Positions 1 to 5,616 of a stretch of DNA of 7,216 nt are shown in pieces. How positions within the stretch are numbered: position 1 is the first letter of the stretch; every line of letters starts with the position of its first letter. This DNA is from an uncultured Armatimonadota bacterium (GTDB lineage: Bacteria > Armatimonadota > Armatimonadia > Armatimonadales > Armatimonadaceae): assembly GCA_903881535.1 (NCBI GenBank), contig CAIRTT010000357.1, forward strand, positions 1 to 7,216. Reading direction: 5' to 3'. The notes beneath the pieces were generated by a model. That model saw nothing but the letters and a program-made list of their open reading frames with translations. It ran no database searches and had not been told where the DNA came from. A program made the position numbers and the translations under genes.

Positions 1-26
1 AGTGAGCGTTCATGGTTTGTAAGAAG

Positions 27-60
27 TCCTCCAGGTGTCTGGAGGGTTTCTTGTTTTTTT
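27..60 (+). terminator. Rho-independent terminator A
   Basis: The stem CCTCCAG (28-34) pairs with CTGGAGG (39-45) around the loop GTGT, and a T27-G46 wobble extends it to 8 pairs. It is followed by a T-rich tract (47-60). This is a textbook intrinsic terminator for a rightward transcript that enters from left of the window. It is a near-copy of the terminator 149 bp downstream. Confidence 0.85.
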
Positions 61-175
61 GTTGAATAACCTGATTGCTCCATCAACCCATTTCAGCATT
101 CAGTAAAGAAGCGGGCTGCTGCACTCAAGGAAGCCCTGAACGGTTAACCTGACTGAGATCACGGTTTGAACGAAG

Positions 176-207
176 CCCTCCGGACACCCGGAGGGTTTTT
201 CTTTTTT
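176..207 (+). terminator. Rho-independent terminator B
   Basis: The perfect 8-bp stem CCCTCCGG (176-183) / CCGGAGGG (188-195) with loop ACAC is followed directly by a 12-nt T-rich tract (196-207). It aligns without gaps to terminator A, including the flanking GGTTTG at 163-168 (14-19 in A). Two stem positions differ in a way that preserves pairing. It would stop any rightward transcript that reads past terminator A or starts between the two. Confidence 0.85.
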
Positions 208-308
208 GTGGAAGAGGAAATATGAGCCAATCTTCGACTTACGCAAACTGCTCAGATGCATACAACAGGAATCTGTCTGTTGAAATCGTCCCGTAAGGAT
301 CAGCCATT

Positions 309-343
309 TAAACATCAAAGCCCCTCCGAAAAATCGGAGGGGC
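309..343 (-). terminator. Probable terminator of the tRNA-Met transcript
   Basis: The perfect 10-bp stem GCCCCTCCGA (320-329) / TCGGAGGGGC (334-343) has a 4-nt loop and starts 3 nt beyond the CCA end of the leftward tRNA. On the minus strand the stem is followed by CTTTGATGTTT, a modest and interrupted T-tract, so termination may be imperfect. Its CCTCC/GGAGG core resembles terminators A and B. Confidence 0.7.
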
Positions 344-346
344 ACT

Positions 347-423
<77 letters not shown>

Positions 424-435
424 AAGGCACTGAGC

Positions 436-465
436 ATATTACCGCCCATCCTCAAAATGCGGCAA
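436..465 (-). promoter_or_regulatory. Probable sigma70-type promoter of tRNA-Met
   Basis: Reading leftward, TTGCCG (plus-strand CGGCAA, 460-465) is followed after 18 nt by TAATAT (plus-strand ATATTA, 436-441). The -10 ends 12 nt before the tRNA 5' end, which fits a short 5' leader removed by RNase P. The -10 lacks the TTTG extension of Bacteroidota promoters. Confidence 0.6.
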
Positions 466-478
466 CGCAAAAGTTTGA

Positions 479-506
479 TTTTCACCGCCAATTTGTTACC
501 CATAAT
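479..506 (+). promoter_or_regulatory. Candidate promoter of the nadCAB operon
   Basis: TTTTCA (479-484; four of six matches to TTGACA) lies 16 nt before CATAAT (501-506; five of six matches to TATAAT). Transcription would start near 513 and give a leader of about 50 nt. A competing possibility is an isolated -10-like TACGAT at 550-555, only 8 nt before the nadC start, which would give a leaderless mRNA. I see no recognisable operator for a known NAD repressor. Confidence 0.35.
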
Positions 507-563
507 GCATTCCATCTCCAAGATAAGCCGTCACAAAGCCGCAATCGGATACGATGTAACACT

Positions 564-1424
564 GTGAGTTCAGCAGAAGACCAGCCCGCATTGCATGATG
601 TACTCATTGCCGATGCAATCAACGCAGCCATAGCGGAAGACATCGGATCAGGTGACATCACATCCCGTGTCTGTATTCCCGTTACCACCCGAGCAACCGC
701 TAAGTTCATCGCTAAAGCAAACGGCATAATCTCTGGGATTGATGTGGCTGCACGCATCCTCACCACGGTTGACCCCACAATCGTAACGAACATCCTCATC
801 GCCGATGGCTCCCCCGTGGCAAAAGGCGACATCATCGCTGTCGCAAACGGCCCAGCCCGCTCGATGCTCACCGCCGAACGTACCGCGCTCAACTTCCTTC
901 AGCGGATGTCCGGGATTGCAACGACCACGCACGCATTCGTTGCCGCAACCAAAGGAACCAAGGCCATCATCCTGGACACACGTAAAACGGCACCAGGACT
1001 GCGGGCAACCGATAAGCTCGCAGTTGTCCACGGAGGTGGTTCAAACCACCGCTTTGGGCTCTACGACATGGCGATGCTGAAGAACAATCACATCACCGCC
1101 TGTGGAAGCATCACCGCCGCAGTCGATGCTCTCCGAGCCGAGACTCAGGTCCCAATCGAAGTCGAAGTGCGCAGCTTTGAAGAACTCGAAGAAGCACTTT
1201 CTTTGAACATCGCACGAATTATGCTCGACCATTTCAACCTCGATGACATGCGCCGCGCCGTTGTGATCGCCGCTGGACGCACACCCCTCGAAGCGAGTGG
1301 AAACATGACCATCGAGCGTATTCCAGCCGTCGCCGCAACCGGCGTAGACTTCATCTCCGTCGGGGCCCTCACTCACAGCGTCACCGCCCTTGACATCAGC
1401 TTTACATTTGACCCTTCGCACTAA
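564..1424 (+). CDS. nadC: Nicotinate-nucleotide pyrophosphorylase (quinolinate phosphoribosyltransferase)
   Basis: NadC is a cytoplasmic enzyme that converts quinolinate and PRPP to nicotinate mononucleotide, CO2 and pyrophosphate. This is the last step of the quinolinate branch. The 286-residue length is normal. Visible family motifs are AEDIGSGDITS (24-34), RTALNFLQRMSGIAT (106-120), DTRKTAPGLR (138-147), HGGGSNHRFGLYD (156-168) and LKNNH (172-176). IEVEV (198-202) and IMLDHF (219-224) follow, then ASGN (244-247) and ISVGALTHS (264-272) near the C-terminus. Known substrate-binding residues are present: R106, R140, K141, H162, R163, K173, E202, D222. The GTG start is the first ATG, GTG or TTG in a frame that is open far upstream; TTG at 591 is the only close alternative. 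No Shine-Dalgarno sequence precedes it. nadA begins 21 bp after the stop, so the three nad genes are probably one operon. Confidence 0.96.
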   Translation: MSSAEDQPALHDVLIADAINAAIAEDIGSGDITSRVCIPVTTRATAKFIAKANGIISGIDVAARILTTVDPTIVTNILIADGSPVAKGDIIAVANGPARSMLTAERTALNFLQRMSGIATTTHAFVAATKGTKAIILDTRKTAPGLRATDKLAVVHGGGSNHRFGLYDMAMLKNNHITACGSITAAVDALRAETQVPIEVEVRSFEELEEALSLNIARIMLDHFNLDDMRRAVVIAAGRTPLEASGNMTIERIPAVAATGVDFISVGALTHSVTALDISFTFDPSH

Positions 1425-1445
1425 CACCAACGGAACAATCCACCA

Positions 1446-2522
1446 ATGCAAAACGACCTGCTTACCGCCGATGCCATTTATACAAAGCTCCACGCCAACC
1501 TCGCCGACATCGTCCCGGATGTGATGCTACGACGCAAAGCCGAAGCCGCAGCACAGATTGAAGTCCTCAAGCGACAACGCAATGCTATCGTGCTAGGTCA
1601 CAACTATATGGAGCCATCGCTTTTCCACTCCATCCCCGACTACCGCGGTGACTCCCTTGAGCTCAGCCGTGTCGCGGCCACCACGGATGCGGACATCATC
1701 GTGTTCTGTGGCGTCCGCTTTATGGCCGAGACAGCCAAGATTCTGAACCCAAGCAAAACCGTCCTGATTCCAAGCAGCAAAGCAGGCTGCTCGCTCGCAG
1801 AGTCCATTACCGCACAGGATGTCCGCGACCTCCGCGCGATGTACCCCGGCGTGCCCATCGTCACGTACATCAACACCTACGCCGATGTCAAAGCCGAATG
1901 CGATATCTGCTGTACCAGCGGGAATGCCGTTGCCGTTGTCGAATCACTCGGCAGCGAACAGGTCATCTTCCTCCCGGATGAGTTCCTCGCACGCAATGTA
2001 GCCCGCGAAACGGGAAAGCACATCATCTTCCCCGTGAAGGGTGCGGGCCATGGACCGGATGTCGGTGACACAACCCTTGATGTCAAAATGATTGGCTGGC
2101 GCGGACGCTGCGAAGTCCACGAGCAGTTCAACGTCAGGGACATTAAGCAGGTCCGTTCGCAGGTCCCGGATGTTCTGGTCCTAAGCCATCCAGAGTGCTC
2201 ACCGGATGTCGTCGAGGCAAGCGACTACTCTGGCTCCACAACAGCGATGATTCGCTACGTTGAAAAGAACGCAGGACGTAAGTTCCTCATCCTGACCGAG
2301 TGCTCGATGGCAGATAACATTTTGGCAAGTGCACCAGAAGCCGAGATGCTCCGGATGTGCTCTGTCCGCTGTCCACACATGGCCGAGATCACCGTCGAAG
2401 ACACTCTCCTAGCTCTGCTGAAGACCCAGTTCGTCGTCGATGTCCCTGAAGACATCCGGGTCCGTGCGTATAAGTCTGTTGAGCGTATGCTGCAAATCGG
2501 GCATACGGGTCCCAAGGACTAA
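1446..2522 (+). CDS. nadA: Quinolinate synthase A
   Basis: NadA condenses iminoaspartate with dihydroxyacetone phosphate to quinolinate using an oxygen-sensitive [4Fe-4S] cluster. It has 358 residues in the family's three-fold repeated layout. Motifs seen are GHNYMEP (51-57), GDSLELSR (68-75), FCGVRFMAETAKIL (87-100), KAGCSLAES (112-120) and YINTYADVKAECDICCTSGN (141-160). PDEFLARNVA (177-186), GWRGRCEVHEQF (217-228), SHPEC (247-251) and RCPHM (308-312) follow. By position the cluster ligands should be C115, C222 and C309. The last cysteine motif reads C-x3-C (305 and 309), not the more usual C-x2-C. The loop at about 190-216 looks longer than in many homologues. The ATG start has only a distant GGA (about 12 nt upstream) as a possible ribosome site. 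The gene sits between nadC and nadB, whose product supplies its unstable substrate. Confidence 0.97.
   Translation: MQNDLLTADAIYTKLHANLADIVPDVMLRRKAEAAAQIEVLKRQRNAIVLGHNYMEPSLFHSIPDYRGDSLELSRVAATTDADIIVFCGVRFMAETAKILNPSKTVLIPSSKAGCSLAESITAQDVRDLRAMYPGVPIVTYINTYADVKAECDICCTSGNAVAVVESLGSEQVIFLPDEFLARNVARETGKHIIFPVKGAGHGPDVGDTTLDVKMIGWRGRCEVHEQFNVRDIKQVRSQVPDVLVLSHPECSPDVVEASDYSGSTTAMIRYVEKNAGRKFLILTECSMADNILASAPEAEMLRMCSVRCPHMAEITVEDTLLALLKTQFVVDVPEDIRVRAYKSVERMLQIGHTGPKD
2514..2518 (+). promoter_or_regulatory. Shine-Dalgarno site of nadB inside the nadA 3' end
   Basis: AAGGA lies in the last codons of nadA, 7 nt before the GTG at 2526. It supports that GTG as the real nadB start and suggests coupled translation of the two genes. 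It is the clearest ribosome binding site in the nad operon. Confidence 0.6.
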
Positions 2523-2525
2523 GCT

Positions 2526-4088
2526 GTGGCAACCATCAACGCGGATGTCCTAATCATCGGGTGCGGTATCGCAGGCGGTATCACGGCGCTACGCCTCGCG
2601 GATGCCGGTATCCCTGTCGTCATCGCAACCCGCAGCCAGGACCCAGCCGAGAGCAATACGTTCTGGTCCCAGGGCGGGATTATCTTTGAAGGGCAGGAAG
2701 ACACCCCGGAGCGCCTCGCAAAGGATATCCTCGCCGCCGGAGCGGGACTGTCAAACCCGGATGCCGTCCAGGTCCTCGCTGAAAACGGCCCGCGGCTGCT
2801 TGAAGACGTCCTGATCAACCGCCTCGGTATTGAATTTGATGTTGAAGGCCGTACACTTTCCCTCGCCCGCGAAGGCGGACACTCGCTTGCGCGCATCGTC
2901 CACGTCGCGGATGCAACAGGCAAGGCTATCGAAGTCAAGCTGATTCAGGCGTTAAAGGAACATCCAAACGTCACGTTGCTCACCCAGCAAACAGGCATTG
3001 ACCTCATCACCAGCAGCCACCACTCAGTCGACCGCCTTCAGGTTTATGCACCATTGACGTGTGTCGGAGCGTATTTCCACGACCGGCGGACGCGTGAGGT
3101 GACTAAGGTGATGGCACGGGCGACCGTGCTTGCCACCGGTGGTCTCGGGCAGATTTATGCCCATAATACGAATCCTCTGGGCGCACGTGGGGATGGCCAA
3201 GCGATGGCATACCGTGCCGGAGCCCGCGTCATCAACATGGAGTTCGTACAGTTCCACCCGACCACCTTTGTCGGTGCAAATGGCGCACGTTTCCTGATAA
3301 CTGAAGCCGTTCGTGGGGATGGTGGTCGCCTTGTCCATGCGGACAACACGCCGTTTATGGACAAGTACGATGCGGTTTGGAAGGACCTTGCCCCCCGTGA
3401 TGTTGTTGCCCGCGCAATATATCAGGAGATGCTTGAGCATGATGTCCCTTACGTTTATCTAAACCTCCGGGATTACATAACGGAAGATCGCATTCGCCAC
3501 CACTTCCCCACCATTCTGCAACGTTGTGCGGATGCCGGAGTTGACATCACAAGTGAGCTGGTTCCTGTCGTCCCTGGTGCTCACTACGCGTGCGGTGGCG
3601 TCTGGGTGGATGAGTGGGGTCAGTCGACGCTTGCCGGCCTCTATGCCGTCGGTGAGGTTGCATGTACGGGTCTTCACGGTGCAAACCGACTCGCATCTAC
3701 GAGTCTGCTCGAAGGCTTGGTTTGGGGCGACCGTGCTGCCCAGCACTTGAAGGCAAATCTACACCTGCTCCATCAACCGGATGCAAACAACTACCCGGAT
3801 TGGGAATACGCGGATGGCGGTGCTCCCGACCCTGCTTTGATAGGGCAGGACTACGGGCAGATCAAGGCCCTGATGTGGAACTACGTTGGCCTGGTGCGCA
3901 CAACGCAGCGCCTTGAGCGGGCGCTACGCGAGCTGCGACGCTTTGAACAGGAAATCGAGTTCTTCTACCGGACGACACACCTGACAGATGGCCTTATTGG
4001 TCTCAGAAACGCCGCGCGTACCGCGACACTGGTCGCACAGGCGGCTTGGACCAACCGGACATCTGTTGGATGCCATTTCCGCGAATAG
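2526..4088 (+). CDS. nadB: L-aspartate oxidase
   Basis: NadB is an FAD enzyme of the succinate dehydrogenase/fumarate reductase flavoprotein fold. It oxidises L-aspartate to iminoaspartate for NadA. The 520 residues show the N-terminal FAD motif GCGIAGG (12-18), SNTFWSQGGI (43-52), REGGHSLARIVHVADATGK (115-133), ATGGLGQIYAHNTNP (203-217), GDGQAMAYRAGA (222-233) and VQFHPTTF (241-248). LITEAVRGDGG (257-267), LAPRDVVARAI (288-298), PGAHYACGGV (350-359) and YAVGEVACTGLHGANRLAS (373-391) follow. Residues matching the E. coli active site are E116, H244, E260, R291, H353 and R388. The C-terminal helical domain (about 440-520) is present, but the chain ends at GCHFRE, inside the motif that normally continues as R-x-D-x-P. 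The GTG start is 3 nt after the nadA stop. The gene converges on crtI with 6 bp between stop codons and no strong terminator. Confidence 0.97.
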   Translation: MATINADVLIIGCGIAGGITALRLADAGIPVVIATRSQDPAESNTFWSQGGIIFEGQEDTPERLAKDILAAGAGLSNPDAVQVLAENGPRLLEDVLINRLGIEFDVEGRTLSLAREGGHSLARIVHVADATGKAIEVKLIQALKEHPNVTLLTQQTGIDLITSSHHSVDRLQVYAPLTCVGAYFHDRRTREVTKVMARATVLATGGLGQIYAHNTNPLGARGDGQAMAYRAGARVINMEFVQFHPTTFVGANGARFLITEAVRGDGGRLVHADNTPFMDKYDAVWKDLAPRDVVARAIYQEMLEHDVPYVYLNLRDYITEDRIRHHFPTILQRCADAGVDITSELVPVVPGAHYACGGVWVDEWGQSTLAGLYAVGEVACTGLHGANRLASTSLLEGLVWGDRAAQHLKANLHLLHQPDANNYPDWEYADGGAPDPALIGQDYGQIKALMWNYVGLVRTTQRLERALRELRRFEQEIEFFYRTTHLTDGLIGLRNAARTATLVAQAAWTNRTSVGCHFRE

Positions 4089-4094
4089 CCGGCA

Positions 4095-5570
4095 TCAGCG
4101 CTTGGCGAAGTACTGCTCAACAAGATCAGCCGCCATTTGGCCCGAGAGCAGGCTCGGCGGAACACCGGGACCCGGCACCGTCATCTGACCAGCAAAGAAC
4201 AGATTCGGGACTTTCTTCGCCACCATCCGGGGTTTGAAGATGGCTGTTTGCTTTAGCACATTCGCAAGTCCGTAGGCATTGCCCTTAAACGAGTTGTAGT
4301 CGTTGATGAAATCTTTGTGCGCGTAGGTTCGCTTTACGACGATACGGTCGCGGATACTCTCACCGGTACGCTGCTCAAGGCGGTCCATGATGATGTCAAA
4401 GATCCGCTCACGTTGCTCATCAGTATCTTCCATACCAGGGGCTAGCGGAACTAGGAGGAAGATGTTTTCATCCCCTTCCGGAGCCACGGTGTCATCGGAC
4501 TTGCTGGGGACGCACGCATAGAAGAGTGGCTTATCCGGCCACTGCGGCGTCACATAAATCTGGTCGGCGTGCTGGTCTAGTCCTTCATCAAAGAAGAGGT
4601 TGTGATGTTCTAGGCCACCGACGCGGCCACGAACCCCTAGAAAAACCAGAAGGCTGGATGGACTTAGAACCTGCTTATCCCACCAATCGCGGTGGTAGGT
4701 GCGCCATTTTGCATCCACGAGGTATTGCTCGACGTGGCGGTAGTCGGCGGCTGCGACAACGGCATCTGCGGCTTCAAATCCAGCATCCGTTAGGACACCA
4801 TTTGCACGCGCTTTGTCGATCCGGATTTCATGGATAGCGGCTTTCGTCTTGAACGTCACGCCTTGGGTCTCGGCGACGCGAAGCATTCCATCTACGACCG
4901 TGCGCATCCCGCCCTGCGGATACCACGTTCCGAGCACCAAGTCGGCATGGTTCATTAATGAGTACATCGCCGGAATCTCGCGTGCAGTCCCGCCAAGAAA
5001 CAGCACAGGAAACTCGAGGATTTGACGAAGCGCATCATCCTTGACCACTTTGGCCACGCGGCTGCGCATGGAGGAGAACATCCGTAAACGAAGGCCATCG
5101 ATGGCTAGCTTTGGGTCAGCGTACTCCGCGAGCGACACACTGGGCTTCCGGACGTATTCGCCCATCCCGACTTTGTATGTGTAGGCGGCTTCCTTCAGAA
5201 ACGCTTGTAGTCGCTTACCACTGCCGGGTTCGCGTGCTTCGAAAATCTTCACAAGCTCAGAGAGGCGTGCGGGTACATCGATGGAATCTGTCCCAGGCAG
5301 AAAGACGCGATACGACGGGTCGAGGCGTTTCAGTGTGTACTGATGCCCTGGCGTTGTCCCAAAGCGCGCAAAGTACTCTTCGAACACATCTGGCATCCAG
5401 TACCAGCTTGGCCCAAGGTCAAAGCGAAAGCCATCCTTTTCCCACAGCTGCGCGCGTCCGCCAAGCGTGGCGTTCTTTTCGTAGACAGTGACATCGTAGC
5501 CACGCCTCGCAAGGCAGGATGCGGCAGCGATACCAGCAAATCCACTTCCAATAACAGCAACACGCTTCAT
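4095..5570 (-). CDS. crtI: CrtI-family phytoene desaturase
   Basis: This is an FAD-dependent carotenoid desaturase that probably converts phytoene to lycopene (or a shorter series of desaturations) at the membrane. The 491 residues begin with the dinucleotide-binding motif VAVIGSGFAG (4-13), with E31 (VYEKN) ending the second strand to bind ribose, then GGRA (37-40) and DLGPSWYWMPDVFEEYF (51-67). The middle contains LEFPVLFLGG (185-194) and LGTWYPQGGM (213-222). The C-terminus carries GNAYGLANVLKQTAI (430-444) and the family signature FFAGQMTVPGPGVPPSLLSG (458-477). These match the type common in Bacteroidota and not the classical Pantoea form. The start ATG is supported by the FAD motif; GAGG lies 11 nt upstream, rather far, and an in-frame stop closes the frame beyond. 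Related isomerases, diapophytoene desaturases or ketolase-like relatives share these motifs, so the exact substrate is inferred. No phytoene synthase is in view. Confidence 0.88.
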   Translation of the reverse strand: MKRVAVIGSGFAGIAAASCLARRGYDVTVYEKNATLGGRAQLWEKDGFRFDLGPSWYWMPDVFEEYFARFGTTPGHQYTLKRLDPSYRVFLPGTDSIDVPARLSELVKIFEAREPGSGKRLQAFLKEAAYTYKVGMGEYVRKPSVSLAEYADPKLAIDGLRLRMFSSMRSRVAKVVKDDALRQILEFPVLFLGGTAREIPAMYSLMNHADLVLGTWYPQGGMRTVVDGMLRVAETQGVTFKTKAAIHEIRIDKARANGVLTDAGFEAADAVVAAADYRHVEQYLVDAKWRTYHRDWWDKQVLSPSSLLVFLGVRGRVGGLEHHNLFFDEGLDQHADQIYVTPQWPDKPLFYACVPSKSDDTVAPEGDENIFLLVPLAPGMEDTDEQRERIFDIIMDRLEQRTGESIRDRIVVKRTYAHKDFINDYNSFKGNAYGLANVLKQTAIFKPRMVAKKVPNLFFAGQMTVPGPGVPPSLLSGQMAADLVEQYFAKR

Positions 5571-5616
5571 ATATGAAACAACCTCACGTACCTTTTATCG
5601 GTTCCAGCGGAATATT

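Larger units (their letters stand above)
1..346. other. Intergenic region with three hairpins and no convincing gene
   Basis: No reading frame here resembles a known protein. The stretch holds two rightward terminators, a third hairpin next to the tRNA, and a possible 24-codon mini-ORF at 222-296 (see findings). The part between the two terminators (61-162) contains only a weak GGGCT/AGCCC inverted repeat (113-117 with 132-136) and the palindrome GGTTAACC (142-149). I see no tRNA T-arm signature in it. The gene served by the first terminator must lie left of the window or be a very short RNA. Confidence 0.6.

Noticed and set aside
61..162. A second tRNA or small gene between the two terminators
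   Set aside because: No T-arm or cloverleaf can be drawn, and all frames are short and without ribosome sites.
100..345. 81-codon open frame on the minus strand overlapping terminator B and the tRNA-side hairpin
   Set aside because: It runs through terminator stems and their T-tracts, has no ribosome site and no recognisable protein features.
475..506. TTGATT (475-480) as the -35 for CATAAT (501-506)
   Set aside because: The 20-nt spacer is too long; TTTTCA at 479-484 gives a normal 16-nt spacing.
482..1493. Long minus-strand open frames opposite nadC (482-892, 648-1031, 1041-1493)
   Set aside because: They are antisense to well-conserved nadC/nadA codons and have compositions expected of shadow frames; no domain is recognisable.
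2519..3746. Minus-strand open frames opposite nadB (2519-2938, 3024-3440, 3459-3746)
   Set aside because: They are shadows of the conserved FAD and catalytic motifs of NadB on the other strand.
4526..5576. Plus-strand open frames opposite crtI (for example 4526-4837 and 5111-5491)
   Set aside because: The minus-strand CrtI frame carries the full set of family motifs; the plus-strand frames are low-complexity in character (rich in Arg, Ser, His) and lack start signals.
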